Below, in pieces: positions 7,241 through 17,282 of a stretch of DNA of 64,000 nt. Each line of letters starts with the position of its first letter. Position 1 is the stretch's first letter. Position numbers and translations under genes: made by a program. The notes below the pieces were generated by a model. It was not told the DNA's origin. It did not search any database and saw nothing but the letters and a program-made list of their open reading frames with translations. The stretch is from Gammaproteobacteria bacterium (GTDB taxonomy: Bacteria; Pseudomonadota; Gammaproteobacteria; Enterobacterales; Psychrobiaceae), in assembly GCA_013214945.1 (NCBI GenBank), contig JABSRT010000010.1, positions 105,009 to 169,008 on the forward strand, in the 5' to 3' direction.

Positions 7241-7978
7241 ATGAAACTTAACTGTGATATGGGTGAAAGCTTTGGTTCGTGGACTCTAGGCCTAGACCAA
7301 GCGGTTATGCCGTGGGTCGACATGGCCAATATTGCCTGTGGCTTTCATGCGTCCGATCCTGACGTAATGGCGAGCACCATTAAAAGCGCCATTGAACATC
7401 AGGTTACTATTGGCGCCCACCCAGGTTATGACGACAAGAAAGGCTTTGGTCGTCGCTCAATCCCTTGCTCGTTAACTGAGATTACCCACTTAGTGGCATA
7501 TCAAGTCGGTGCAATGCAGGGCATGTGCGCGCTTTATGGCGCGGATGTCAGTTATGTTAAACCTCATGGCGCGTTATATAACGACATGATGAACAATCTT
7601 GAGATATTTTCTGCTATTGTCGACGGAGTTGCTAGTCAGGCCGCTAAACCCGCTTTAATGATTTTGGCGACTTTCGACCATCAAAAATACCAAAAATTAG
7701 CAGCGCAGCAAGGGGTTAGATTATTGTTTGAAGCCTTTGCAGATCGGGCTTACACCCCCGATGGCAAGCTGGTGCCACGTTCTGAACCAGGCGCAGTATT
7801 ACATCAGACCAGTGACATTATTAAACAAGTAGTGAGGCTGGCTGACAGCAATGAAATTGTGGCAACCGATGGTTCTGTACTCCGTATTAAGGTTGATACT
7901 GTCTGTGTTCATGGTGATAATGCCGAATCCGTGGCTTGTATTAAAGCGCTAAAACTCGCGCTGACACAATCTGAATAA
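7241..7978 (+). CDS. pxpA: 5-oxoprolinase subunit PxpA (LamB/YcsF family)
   Basis: Subunit of the ATP-dependent PxpABC 5-oxoprolinase, which opens 5-oxoproline (pyroglutamate) to glutamate. 245 residues, the family length. Hallmarks are LNCDMGESFG at the N-terminus, ANIACGFHASDP near residues 31-42, IGAHPGYDD near 59-67 and VKPHGALYN near 103-111; the acidic and histidine residues of this fold form the active site. It heads a tight operon with pxpB (1 base away) and pxpC. The pathway recycles spontaneously formed or imported pyroglutamate. Confidence 0.95.
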   Translation: MKLNCDMGESFGSWTLGLDQAVMPWVDMANIACGFHASDPDVMASTIKSAIEHQVTIGAHPGYDDKKGFGRRSIPCSLTEITHLVAYQVGAMQGMCALYGADVSYVKPHGALYNDMMNNLEIFSAIVDGVASQAAKPALMILATFDHQKYQKLAAQQGVRLLFEAFADRAYTPDGKLVPRSEPGAVLHQTSDIIKQVVRLADSNEIVATDGSVLRIKVDTVCVHGDNAESVACIKALKLALTQSE

Positions 7979-7979
7979 C

Positions 7980-8684
7980 GTGATGAAGATACGTTTAGTC
8001 CAAGTATCTGAAACGGCTCTAATGGTCTATTTTGGCGACAAAATCGAAACCTCATTGCCACAGCAGATAGCTCGCTTTGATCAAATAATTACGACCCAAT
8101 TGGGGGCTGCGATTACCGATGCTATCCCTTCGTATACCTCATTGTTACTAGAATATAATCCGTTAAAAATAACCATTGAACAGTTAATGACCACCGCTCA
8201 GTTGGTGGTTTCTCAGTTAGTTCAACCGCATCTAATTCAAGAGCCTGCCACTATTGTATTACCGGTTTATTATGGACTAGAAGTCAGCCCAGACCTTGTG
8301 TCAGTTGCAAGGCAACATAATTTATCGACCGCACAAGTGATCACCATTCATAGCCAGCGGGATTATACGGTGTGCGCGATAGGTTTTGCGCCAGGTTTTG
8401 CTTTTTTAGGATCGGTTGATCCGCGCATAGCAACGCCTAGACATCGTAAACCTCGGTTAAAAATTCCAGCTGGCAGTGTCGGCATTGCCGATCAGCAAAG
8501 TGCCGTTTATCCGAATGACAGCCCCGGCGGTTGGCAAATCATTGGGAATTGCCCTCGCCAGTTATTCGATCCTACTGGCGATCCTATCATGCCTTTTAAA
8601 GTCGGAGACAAGGTAAGATTTAAACCAATAGATATCGAAAAGTACCAAAGTCTTGGGGGGAAATTATGTCTGGATTGGAAGTAG
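7980..8684 (+). CDS. pxpB: 5-oxoprolinase subunit PxpB (allophanate hydrolase subunit 1-like)
   Basis: PxpB/KipI family, partner of PxpC in 5-oxoproline hydrolysis. 234 residues with the family signature AIGFAPGFAFLGSVDPRI, then PRLKIPAGSVGIADQQSAVYP and SPGGWQIIGNCP. Translation starts at GTG 7980 or at the adjacent ATG 7983; both are in frame and cannot be told apart by eye. The 3' end overlaps pxpC by 19 bases, implying translational coupling. Confidence 0.94.
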   Translation: MMKIRLVQVSETALMVYFGDKIETSLPQQIARFDQIITTQLGAAITDAIPSYTSLLLEYNPLKITIEQLMTTAQLVVSQLVQPHLIQEPATIVLPVYYGLEVSPDLVSVARQHNLSTAQVITIHSQRDYTVCAIGFAPGFAFLGSVDPRIATPRHRKPRLKIPAGSVGIADQQSAVYPNDSPGGWQIIGNCPRQLFDPTGDPIMPFKVGDKVRFKPIDIEKYQSLGGKLCLDWK

Positions 8685-9619
8685 TTAATCCCGGGTTTTT
8701 ATCACTTATTCAGGATCTTGGCCGTCATGGTTCGGCATATTTAGGGCTTAGTCCTGGGGGACCAATTGATCTGCACGCGTTTTGCTGGGGCAATAAGTTA
8801 CTGGGTAATTCGGCCAATGCCGCCGCGATCGAGATAACCTTGGGTCAAGCCAGCTTTAAAGCAACAAAAGACACTTTACTTGCCCTCACCGGGGCAGAAA
8901 TGCAAGCAACAGTCGATGACCAGCCACAACCCAATTGGCATACCTTTGTCCTCAAAAAGGGCCAAGTATTAAGCTTAGGTATAGCTCACAGTGGCTTACG
9001 CGCTTATGTTAGCGTAGCGGGAGGCATTAAAGTACCGTTAGTATTTAACAGCGCAGCAACCGTTTGCCGCAATCAACTAGGTGGCCTTGCTGAAGCTAAT
9101 AATGAATTTGGATTGGGTAATAAATTACGTCAAGCCGATCAGCTTCCGGTCAACGACTTAGCATTAACTGGCTCACCGCTGATTCACCATGGCGTGCCAG
9201 TTCGCTATGTTCCAACTTACCCAGCTGAAATTACGATCTGTTTAATTGAGTCGTATCAATGTGATGCTTTTAATGACCAACAGAAAGCACTGTTTTATCA
9301 AAGCCAGTACCAAGTGACTCCTCACAGTGACCGCATGGGCATTCGTCTGGCAGGCCCGTCAATCAGTAGTGAGTTATCAGGCATAGTATCAGAGGGGATC
9401 GCACTGGGCTCGGTGCAAATTCCACCAGACGGCCAGCCGATTATTTTACTCAATGACCGTCAAACATTAGGCGGTTACCCCAAACTTGGCTGCATAGCTA
9501 GGCGCGACCTTTCTAAAATAGCGCAGGCACGACCTGGTACCATTGTGCGTTTTCAGCCCGCGAACCTGCAACAACAAACAAAAAAATGGTGCGAGTTTAT
9601 GCGGTTTTTTAAGCTGTAA
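8666..9619 (+). CDS. pxpC: 5-oxoprolinase subunit PxpC (allophanate hydrolase subunit 2-like)
   Basis: PxpC/KipA family. 317 residues with PGFLSLIQDLGRHGSAYLG at the start, LSPGGPIDLHAFCWGNKLLG, and the late motifs SDRMGIRLAGP and SVQIPPDGQPIILLNDRQT. The ATG at 8666 overlaps the end of pxpB and follows a GGGGGGAAA ribosome site inside it. Last gene of the operon; it converges on the chemoreceptor gene with only 7 bases between stops. No dedicated transporter is in the operon, but a TAXI-TRAP system lies 3-7 kb away. Confidence 0.94.
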   Translation: MSGLEVVNPGFLSLIQDLGRHGSAYLGLSPGGPIDLHAFCWGNKLLGNSANAAAIEITLGQASFKATKDTLLALTGAEMQATVDDQPQPNWHTFVLKKGQVLSLGIAHSGLRAYVSVAGGIKVPLVFNSAATVCRNQLGGLAEANNEFGLGNKLRQADQLPVNDLALTGSPLIHHGVPVRYVPTYPAEITICLIESYQCDAFNDQQKALFYQSQYQVTPHSDRMGIRLAGPSISSELSGIVSEGIALGSVQIPPDGQPIILLNDRQTLGGYPKLGCIARRDLSKIAQARPGTIVRFQPANLQQQTKKWCEFMRFFKL

Positions 9620-9626
9620 GTATCTC

Positions 9627-11966
9627 TTAAATTTTAAATTGGGCAACTAACTGACGTAAGTTACCACCGAGCGACGCTAAATCTTTTGAGGCTTCAGCTG
9701 TTTGCTTAGAACCATCAGCGCATTCATGCGCGGCATCGGATATCGACAAAACATTCTTATTAATATCTACGGTTGTCGCGCGCTGCTCTTCAACGGCTGC
9801 GGCAATCATTTGGTTCATGTTATTAATATCATCTATTGATTGCGATACTGCCGAAAAACGCTCACTGGCAGCTTGCGCTTGCTCTACAACCCCTAGCGTC
9901 GAACGCTGGCTTTGCTCCATGACTGTTACCGCCTTTGCTGAGCTAGCTTGTAATTTATCAATGACATCGGTTATTTCAGTCGTCGAACGTTGGGTCCGAC
10001 TCGCTAACGCTCTGACTTCGTCGGCAACCACCGCGAAACCTCGACCTTGTTCACCAGCTCTTGCGGCTTCAATTGCAGCATTTAGGGCCAGTAAATTCGT
10101 TTGCTCTGCGACGCCTTTGATGACATCGAGCACCGCTATAATTTGACCACTGTGTTGCTCAAAATCATTAATCACCGCGGTTGCCGAATCAATCTGCTGG
10201 GCCAAGTTATTAACCGCGTCGACCGTTGATTTCATGAGGTCATAACCCTCGTTAGACTGCTGGTTAGCCTCATCAACCGCAATGACCATATTGCCAATAT
10301 GACTGGCGACTTCTTCAATCGCGCAAGTCATTTGCTCCATGGCTGTAGCGACCATCGCTGTTTGACTGTGTTGCTCTTCAATCAAGATACTGTTTTGATT
10401 AGTAATCACCGACGCTTGCTCAGCTGTGGTCGCAATTTGTGTCGAGTTCTCAGCGACATTTTTAATGCCACCGTGAAACTTAGTTAACATTGAATTTAAT
10501 GCCTTCGACGCTTGACCAATTTCGTCACCAGTTTCAATCAGAAACCGGTGAGTTAAATCGGAATCTAGTTCAACTTTCTCGATACCTGTACTTAGGTTAA
10601 TGATCGGCTTACTAATTCTATTCGCAAAAAATAAACCGCCTAGCAATCCGAATATAATTAACACTAGCCCGACAGACACCGCTGATATTTTAATCACTGC
10701 CGTCATTGCATTGGCACTAGCAAAAGCCTCACTGGTATCGATTTCAGCCAAAATAGCCCAGTTTAAGCCGTTAAACGTTACCGGTGCATAAGCCGATAAC
10801 ACTGAAACTCCCCGATAATCATTAATGGTTTCAATCCCTGATTTACCATTTAATGCCTTTGCCGCCGACGGTGTGCTTACGGCCTGCAGACCAATTCCGC
10901 TCTTTTTCGCTTCAATAATACCGACAATCTCAGCACTCACCCCACCATTCTTTAAGGCTGTTATATAAGCGGGTAAATCTTGCTGCAAAAATCGACTCTG
11001 AGACCTGAGGGTATTGTCTGACCCAATTAAGTAGGTTTCTCCTGACTTACCTAGTCCTGATTGCTGCCAGTGGCCGTCTTGATTCATAATGTTATTGATT
11101 CGACCAATCGGCATTTGAAAAATCAGTACCCCGATATTTTTGCCTTGATCAAAAATAGGCGTTGCGATAAACGCCGCCGCATCTTGGTAAGACGGCTGAT
11201 AACTTGCAAAATCACTGATCACTGTCTCACCTGGTGTCGTCGCTTGTTGCGCTGTTCTAAATACTTTGCCGATGGCTGAATTAGCAAATGTGCCCGTTGT
11301 TAAGGACGTTGAAAAATCCAATTCTTTAAACACCGAATAAACAACATTACCGCTGGTACTATCAACTAAAAATATATCGTAATACTCAAACTCCGCTAAA
11401 TAGTTACTAATAATTGGATGGTAAAGCTGGTGAGTACGGTCATAATCGGAGCGATTATTAAGCGCAACCATTTGGTCTTTTTGCCCCAAAGGGTCGGGGT
11501 TTTTCTCGATTAATTGATGCTGAAGCAAGACCGAGGTATCTGACAAATTGCCAAGCCATTGTTCAAACGGCGCATTATCACCTTGGTTGCGTGATTGATA
11601 TTGCTGATTAAACTCTTGTTGATAATACCGACGAAGTTCACTTCTGGCAGTGTCTGGCGATATTGTTACTTGCGTAGCATAATTGTCATAAGACCATTTA
11701 AACGCATGCATTGCATTAATCGTCATCGTACTTTGAGCAAAAGTCCGAACTTGCTTATCAATATTACCTAAATAATCTTCGATCCGGCCCTTAGTAATAT
11801 CTCTAATGGCTAACAGACGCTCGTTAGTCGCAACCTCCATCGCTTGATAAGCGCTGGTCGATGATTGATAACCAATAATGAATGAGGAGATAATGACAGG
11901 AAGAGCAACCAACAGGGTAGCGCCAACTAAAATTTTACTTTTCAACTTGAACATGAAATTTACCAT
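9627..11966 (-). CDS. Methyl-accepting chemotaxis protein with large periplasmic sensor
   Basis: 779 residues. A transmembrane helix at about 9-33 is followed by a periplasmic sensor of about 390 residues (Cache-type by length and pattern), a second helix at about 427-450 ([18 protein letters not shown]), a HAMP domain and the cytoplasmic signalling domain. The hairpin tip contains [20 protein letters not shown] and [20 protein letters not shown]. The C-terminus lacks a CheR-tethering pentapeptide. The amino-acid Cache motif found in the receptor at 53091-54962 is not apparent here. It lies downstream of the TRAP transporter on the same strand, so its ligand may relate to that transporter; this is inferred from position only. 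Confidence 0.93.
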   Translation of the reverse strand: MVNFMFKLKSKILVGATLLVALPVIISSFIIGYQSSTSAYQAMEVATNERLLAIRDITKGRIEDYLGNIDKQVRTFAQSTMTINAMHAFKWSYDNYATQVTISPDTARSELRRYYQQEFNQQYQSRNQGDNAPFEQWLGNLSDTSVLLQHQLIEKNPDPLGQKDQMVALNNRSDYDRTHQLYHPIISNYLAEFEYYDIFLVDSTSGNVVYSVFKELDFSTSLTTGTFANSAIGKVFRTAQQATTPGETVISDFASYQPSYQDAAAFIATPIFDQGKNIGVLIFQMPIGRINNIMNQDGHWQQSGLGKSGETYLIGSDNTLRSQSRFLQQDLPAYITALKNGGVSAEIVGIIEAKKSGIGLQAVSTPSAAKALNGKSGIETINDYRGVSVLSAYAPVTFNGLNWAILAEIDTSEAFASANAMTAVIKISAVSVGLVLIIFGLLGGLFFANRISKPIINLSTGIEKVELDSDLTHRFLIETGDEIGQASKALNSMLTKFHGGIKNVAENSTQIATTAEQASVITNQNSILIEEQHSQTAMVATAMEQMTCAIEEVASHIGNMVIAVDEANQQSNEGYDLMKSTVDAVNNLAQQIDSATAVINDFEQHSGQIIAVLDVIKGVAEQTNLLALNAAIEAARAGEQGRGFAVVADEVRALASRTQRSTTEITDVIDKLQASSAKAVTVMEQSQRSTLGVVEQAQAASERFSAVSQSIDDINNMNQMIAAAVEEQRATTVDINKNVLSISDAAHECADGSKQTAEASKDLASLGGNLRQLVAQFKI

Positions 11967-12193
11967 CCTTGATAAAAAACCCTAACCATTAACTCAACAC
12001 TACGTAATTTTTTCGCCATGCGCCAGAAATAACTGAACTCAGTGCGCACTATTACCCCTGAGATTTATAGCAAATATCCTGGATTGAGTTATCAATTCAC
12101 AAACTAAAATTCACCATAAACCAAGGTAAATTCAGCTGCCTGCAATGTGGTTATACTAATTTAATTAATTAGCTGATCAATTTTTTATCAAAA

Positions 12194-12219
12194 AAAACGG
12201 CCCATCAAAGGACCGTTTT
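12194..12219 (-). terminator. Terminator after the TRAP permease gene
   Basis: Arms AAAACGGCCC and GGACCGTTTT pair with one mismatch around a 6-base loop. Read leftwards the stem runs into TTTTTTTT. It lies 30 bases beyond the permease stop and separates that gene from the chemoreceptor gene. Confidence 0.8.
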
Positions 12220-12248
12220 ATAATCGATAAATCAATTACCGCATCAGG

Positions 12249-15077
12249 TTAAACTTGCGCTTGACTCAATACCGCCGCACGACGACGTTGAGCAAATCCA
12301 ATTAAACCTAATAACAATAAGGCTGGAATATAGAACCACTGACGAGCAGGACGGTCAACGGGTACGCCAACACTAGCAATTACCTGATCAAAGTCGAAGC
12401 CAGCTTTTGAAGCGCCACTGTCAAAACCAACCCCATCGATCATGACATCGCCATTATCTTGAGTAAGCAACTCTAAACCATAACCTTCCAGTCGATCTTG
12501 ACCAGTAGTTTCATCACCAACGGTCAATAACATCGTTAAGGTCACGGGATCACCAACATCGTTTTCGCCATTAACCAAGATCTTTAATTCTTGTCCTGGC
12601 TCAACATCGGCCATTGCTTGCACCAGACCAGCACCACCGCGTTCTTCGTATGGTGGCACCACATAGTCCATCCAAAAACCAGGACGGAATAAGGTGAATG
12701 CAACCAACATTAACGCTGCTGATTCCCACAGCTTTGATCTTGCAAGGAAGTAACCCTGAGTACCCGCGGTAAAAATCAACATCGCAGCAGTTGCCACAAT
12801 AAAGATAAATATACCTTCGGTAAAGGTGACGTCAATCAGCAACAAATCGGTATTGAAAATGAACAGGAATGGTAATAAAGCGGTACGCAACGAGTAGAAA
12901 AATGCGATAAAGCCAGTCGTTATTGGTTTGCCGCCAGATATTGCGGCGGCGGCAAAGGACGCGAGCCCCACCGGCGGCGTAACGTCGGCCATAATACCAA
13001 AATAGAACACAAACATATGCACCGCAATTAACGGCACAATTAAACCATTTTGCTGACCAAGGCTAACAATAACCGGAGCCAGTAACGAGGAAACAACAAT
13101 ATAGTTCGCAGTGGTCGGCAAACCCATGCCTAAAATTAGACTCAGGATTGCGGTCCACAACAGGATCAACATAATGTTGCCCATTGACAAGAACTCAACC
13201 AGTGCCGCAAGTTTAAGCCCAACGCCCGTTTGCGATACTGCGCCAACGATGATACCTGCAGCCGCTGTTGCGATGCCAATACCAATCATATTACGTGCAC
13301 CAGCGATTAAACCTTCAATCAACTCGTTAAAACCTAATTTGAAACGACCGATAGTTTCTTGATTGCGGAAAAAAGCAAAAACATAACGCTGGGTCAGCAA
13401 AATGAAGATCATCAATATCGTGGCATAAAATGCCGACAGTCCTGGTGATAAACGCTCAACCATCAAACACCAAATCAACACGATAACTGGTAATAAGAAA
13501 TGTAAACCAGCCATTACTGTCGGTTTTGTTTCTGGTAATTCCAACACGGGTGAATTTGGATCGTCCAACACTAAATCTGGATAAGCAGAGCTAATTTTAG
13601 CTAAATAAATATATGCTGCGATTGTAATCGCACCCATAACCCAAGGAGTAAAGTCTTTACCTACCGTAGCTTGAACTATGTCAATTAAGAAAAACAGACC
13701 AAAGGCACCAATCACAATATTACACAAGACCATCGCACCGGTTGATACTAGCTGCGCATAAGTATTTTCCGTCGTTTTAGCCTTTAGACCATTAACAACG
13801 AAGAACTGCACCGCTAAAATTCCCGCTACACCCATTAAACGTGCGCCGGTAGATTCCAGTAACTGATAAACTTCGGATAAGTAATAAAGACCACCGCCCA
13901 TCGCCATAATAGCCGATACGGTCATTGCCCAAGATAGCATTACATACTTAGCTGGCTTGCTTTCACCAAGCTTAGTCAAGCCTTGCATGCCAGACTTCAT
14001 CGCTTCTAAATGCACAATGTAGACGAGTGCGATGTAAGAGATGATTGCCGGCAAAAATGCGTGTTTAACCACTTCGAAATAAGGAATGTTAACGTATTCC
14101 ACCATTAAGAAGGCCGCGGCCCCCATCACGGGTGGCATAATCTGGCCGTTTACTGACGAAGCAACTTCAATCGCACCGGCTTTTTCAGCGCTAAAACCAA
14201 CGCGTTTCATCATTGGAATGGTAAAGGTACCCGTAGTAACCACGTTGGCAATTGAAGAGCCAGAGATTAACCCGGTCATACCTGACGCAACAACGGCTGC
14301 TTTAGCAGGTCCACCACGCAAGTGGCCCATCATTGAGAAGGCAATTTTAATAAAGTAGTTACCCGCACCAGCGCGATCTAACAAGGCGCCAAATAATACG
14401 AATAAGAACACTAGCTCGGTCGATACACCCAGTGCGATCCCGAAGACCCCTTCACCGAATAACCATTGGTGATCCATGGTGCCACCAAAAGAAGAACCTT
14501 TCCAAGCCAGTAACCCCGGGGCATATGGCCCAAGGAAGGTATAACACAAGAAGACGATTGCAACGACCATTAACGGCGGCCCTAAGGCACGACGAGTAGC
14601 TTCAAGCAACAAAATGATGCCGATAACCGAGGCAACAATGTCAAATGTGTTAGGATTTGCCGGACGATCAGATAGCATAGTGCCAAATATTGAATCCACT
14701 AATGCCGAATCAGCAATAAACGGATAAAGCGCACAAAGTGCACCGACAATAGCCAGCGTCCAGTCAAATACTGAAATATGTTTACGCGACGAACTTTTCA
14801 GGGCTGGATAGGCCAAGAAAGTAAGAAACATTGAAAATGCTAGGTGAATTTTACGTGCTTCATCCCCAGAAAATACTCCCCAACCAATAGTAAATGGCAC
14901 AGGTGAGGCGATCCACACTTGAAATAGCGACCAAGCCAATGCGGTCATAGCAAGTAAATTAACTATGGCTTTATTTGTAGGCGATCGCCCTCCCATATCA
15001 CTTGATGCGACTAAATCTTGTATTTCTGAATCAGTCATTTGTTGTGAGTTGCTGCTGTTATCTGCATTCATCCCCAT
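12249..15077 (-). CDS. TRAP transporter fused permease, TAXI type, with C-terminal DUF3394
   Basis: Single-chain fusion of the small (4 TM) and large (12 TM) TRAP permease subunits, as usual for TAXI systems. It drives ion-coupled uptake of a substrate delivered by a periplasmic binding protein. 942 residues, many hydrophobic helices, with conserved large-subunit segments such as GLISGSSIANVVTTGTFTIP, MPPVMGAAAFLM and GMGLPTTANYIV. The last 150 residues (after FRPGFWMDY) form a soluble DUF3394-type domain ending in a final helix and RRRA. The partner binding protein is encoded just upstream, and a hairpin between them probably lowers permease expression. ATG 15077 is chosen; a second ATG lies two codons in. 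Confidence 0.95.
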   Translation of the reverse strand: MGMNADNSSNSQQMTDSEIQDLVASSDMGGRSPTNKAIVNLLAMTALAWSLFQVWIASPVPFTIGWGVFSGDEARKIHLAFSMFLTFLAYPALKSSSRKHISVFDWTLAIVGALCALYPFIADSALVDSIFGTMLSDRPANPNTFDIVASVIGIILLLEATRRALGPPLMVVAIVFLCYTFLGPYAPGLLAWKGSSFGGTMDHQWLFGEGVFGIALGVSTELVFLFVLFGALLDRAGAGNYFIKIAFSMMGHLRGGPAKAAVVASGMTGLISGSSIANVVTTGTFTIPMMKRVGFSAEKAGAIEVASSVNGQIMPPVMGAAAFLMVEYVNIPYFEVVKHAFLPAIISYIALVYIVHLEAMKSGMQGLTKLGESKPAKYVMLSWAMTVSAIMAMGGGLYYLSEVYQLLESTGARLMGVAGILAVQFFVVNGLKAKTTENTYAQLVSTGAMVLCNIVIGAFGLFFLIDIVQATVGKDFTPWVMGAITIAAYIYLAKISSAYPDLVLDDPNSPVLELPETKPTVMAGLHFLLPVIVLIWCLMVERLSPGLSAFYATILMIFILLTQRYVFAFFRNQETIGRFKLGFNELIEGLIAGARNMIGIGIATAAAGIIVGAVSQTGVGLKLAALVEFLSMGNIMLILLWTAILSLILGMGLPTTANYIVVSSLLAPVIVSLGQQNGLIVPLIAVHMFVFYFGIMADVTPPVGLASFAAAAISGGKPITTGFIAFFYSLRTALLPFLFIFNTDLLLIDVTFTEGIFIFIVATAAMLIFTAGTQGYFLARSKLWESAALMLVAFTLFRPGFWMDYVVPPYEERGGAGLVQAMADVEPGQELKILVNGENDVGDPVTLTMLLTVGDETTGQDRLEGYGLELLTQDNGDVMIDGVGFDSGASKAGFDFDQVIASVGVPVDRPARQWFYIPALLLLGLIGFAQRRRAAVLSQAQV

Positions 15078-15199
15078 ATCTCTATCTCTCTGGCGAATAT
15101 CAACACCTAAATGTCGATCACTTCTCGCGTTATTAATGGAATTTTTCTTAACTTTTCTACTTCTAGTCGCTGCAGGTTGACAGCGCTAAAAACGAAATC

Positions 15200-15227
15200 A
15201 GGCGAAAGTGTTGTGACACTTTCGCCT
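15200..15227 (-). terminator. Intercistronic hairpin between binding protein and permease genes
   Basis: Arms AGGCGAAAGTGT and ACACTTTCGCCT are perfect 12-base complements around TGTG. On the leftward transcript it follows the binding-protein stop by 43 bases and is not followed by a clean T-run. In transport operons such hairpins stabilise the upstream message or attenuate reading into the permease, giving excess binding protein. That role is inferred. Confidence 0.6.
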
Positions 15228-15270
15228 TTGGTAGACTACTGAATTATATTCACTTTAGGCGAATATTAAA

Positions 15271-16239
15271 TTACATCCAACCGCGTTCTTTGTAATAACG
15301 AATTGCACCATCGTGTAATGGAGCAGATAGGTTATCAATGATCATGTTGCTCTCTTTAAGATGAGCAAACGCTGGATGCATTTTCTTGAAACGCTTAAAG
15401 TTTTCGAAAACAGCTTTTACCATTTGGTAAATAGTTTCGTCATCAGTCGCGGTTGAGCTAACAAAAGTAGCGCCAACACCAAACGTTGCAGTATCAGTAT
15501 CAGTACCTTTGTACATGCCACCAGGAATACTAGTCATTGCATAGTAATCATTGTCTGACGCTAGTTTCATCGCTTCAGCATTAGCTACAGGTACCATCAC
15601 AGCATCACAAGAAGTTGTTGCTTCTTTGATTGAACCGTTAGGATGACCCACAGTAAATACGATTGCATCAACTTTTCCATCACAAAGCGCTGCTGCTTGC
15701 TCTGATGATTTTAGCTGAGAAGCCACGGCGAAATCATCCATGGTCCAACCCATTTTGCCCATGATTACTTCCATGGTGCCGCGTTGACCAGAACCTGGGT
15801 TACCAACATTAACTTTTTTACCTTTAAGATCAGCAAAAGTCTTGATACCAGAATCAGCACGAGCAACTACAGTGAATGGTTCCGGGTGAACAGAGAATAC
15901 TGCGCGTAATTCTTTGTAAGCACCGTCTTGGAACTTGTCTGGTGCAGTGCCGTTATATGCGTGATACTGCCAATCAGACTGAGCAACACCCATGTCAACA
16001 TCGCCAGCACGAATGCCGTTAAGGTTAGTTACAGAGCCACCTGTTTTATGAGTACAGTTAATGTTGTGATCAGAAGTGCCTTTATTAACTAGGCGACAAA
16101 TTGCACCACCAACTTGGTAATAAACACCAGTTTGACCACCGGTACCAATAACCACATGTTTAGTTTCTGCAAATGCAGACGCTGTCATCATAGTGGCAGC
16201 ACCAACCATCGCAGTAATGGCTAACTTTTTAATTAACAT
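15271..16239 (-). CDS. TAXI family TRAP transporter solute-binding protein
   Basis: Periplasmic receptor of the TRAP system. 322 residues with a signal peptide (MLIKKLAITAMVGAATMMTA, cleavage after SAFA) and the TAXI hallmark VIGTGGQTGVYYQVGGAIC at about residues 30-48. Also typical are GDVDMGVAQSDWQYHAYNG and GKKVNVGNPGSGQRGT. A strong AAGGAG ribosome site lies 5 bases before the ATG. Characterised TAXI proteins bind glutamate, glutamine or dicarboxylates; the ligand here is unknown. The neighbouring aminotransferase, BKACE enzyme and pxpABC make an amino- or keto-acid plausible. Confidence 0.95.
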   Translation of the reverse strand: MLIKKLAITAMVGAATMMTASAFAETKHVVIGTGGQTGVYYQVGGAICRLVNKGTSDHNINCTHKTGGSVTNLNGIRAGDVDMGVAQSDWQYHAYNGTAPDKFQDGAYKELRAVFSVHPEPFTVVARADSGIKTFADLKGKKVNVGNPGSGQRGTMEVIMGKMGWTMDDFAVASQLKSSEQAAALCDGKVDAIVFTVGHPNGSIKEATTSCDAVMVPVANAEAMKLASDNDYYAMTSIPGGMYKGTDTDTATFGVGATFVSSTATDDETIYQMVKAVFENFKRFKKMHPAFAHLKESNMIIDNLSAPLHDGAIRYYKERGWM

Positions 16240-16451
16240 TCATTTCTCCTTTGTTTTTATACTTATGTAATTAGAGTAAACATACAGCTGTTGCTGTTAG
16301 TTTATGACTATATAATAGTTGGTCTTTGTGACTTCAACCAAATATAACCATTAAAATAATAATCCAGTATTAGGTAAAACATTGCTCTAAGCCAACCTGC
16401 TCAGTGCGGCGCTAGTGTATGAGTATTAGCACCCAATAGAAAGTCCTTATT

Positions 16452-17282
16452 CTATTTCATCCCTAGAATTTCTCTAGAGTCGGCGGAGGTTGCCCGATTA
16501 CGGCCCAACTTGCCAAGATTTGACACGAAATTTGTGACCAATGCCGCGTTATTAGGCGCTTTAGCACCATTTGGCAGTAACATGTTGTTCTCGAATCCGA
16601 TGCGACAGTGACCACCATGCATCGCAGCAAGCAGTACGCACTCAGCTTCTTTAGCACCAAATGCACAGACAGCCCACACAGATTCAAACTCATCAAGCGC
16701 TGCCAGCATTGGTTTTAAGTCATCAGGATCTGAGGTTTGGTTTTCACTATAACGCCCTAAAACCAGCAATAATGATGGGCAGGCATCAGGAATAACGCCT
16801 TGGCGATGTAGCTTAATAAAACGTTCAATGTCTTCAACACTATAAAGAATATATTGAGGTGCAATTTTATTTTGTAATAACCAGCGAAAGAACTCGCCAG
16901 CTTGCTGTTCACGGCCCTCTGGACACAGTTCTTTTAAGGCTACTGAGACGGCTTCAGGTTTTAGCTCGCGTACCGCAGCCATCTGCTGCTCTGGCGTATA
17001 CATGCCTACAGCTTCGGTGGTCGCTTGAATAATTAAGTCATGGCCAACTCGCGCTCTAATTGCCGCAATTGCCGGACGATAATATGCAGGCTCAATTGAA
17101 TGTTTACCTTGGGGGTCTCTAACATGCAAATGAATCATTGAAGCACCTGCCCGTAAACAATTTTCAGCTTCAGTCGCTAATTCCTCAGGACTAATAGGTA
17201 TAGCACTATGATCTTGTTTGCTTTTTCTAGCACCATTAGGTGCCACGCAAATAATCACTGAGTTATTTTTCATCTTGAACAA
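16452..17282 (-). CDS. Beta-keto acid cleavage enzyme (BKACE, DUF849 family)
   Basis: BKACE enzymes condense a beta-keto acid with acetyl-CoA, releasing acetoacetate and a new CoA ester (for example 3-keto-5-aminohexanoate or dehydrocarnitine cleavage). 276 residues, TIM-barrel pattern. Zinc-binding and catalytic segments are visible: SMIHLHVRDPQGKHS (HxH metal ligands) near residue 50, and MHGGHCRIGFENNMLLP near residue 220, which supplies further ligands and the substrate arginine. Its start overlaps the end of the aminotransferase gene by 20 bases, so the two are coupled. The substrate cannot be read from sequence. Confidence 0.9.
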   Translation of the reverse strand: MFKMKNNSVIICVAPNGARKSKQDHSAIPISPEELATEAENCLRAGASMIHLHVRDPQGKHSIEPAYYRPAIAAIRARVGHDLIIQATTEAVGMYTPEQQMAAVRELKPEAVSVALKELCPEGREQQAGEFFRWLLQNKIAPQYILYSVEDIERFIKLHRQGVIPDACPSLLLVLGRYSENQTSDPDDLKPMLAALDEFESVWAVCAFGAKEAECVLLAAMHGGHCRIGFENNMLLPNGAKAPNNAALVTNFVSNLGKLGRNRATSADSREILGMK

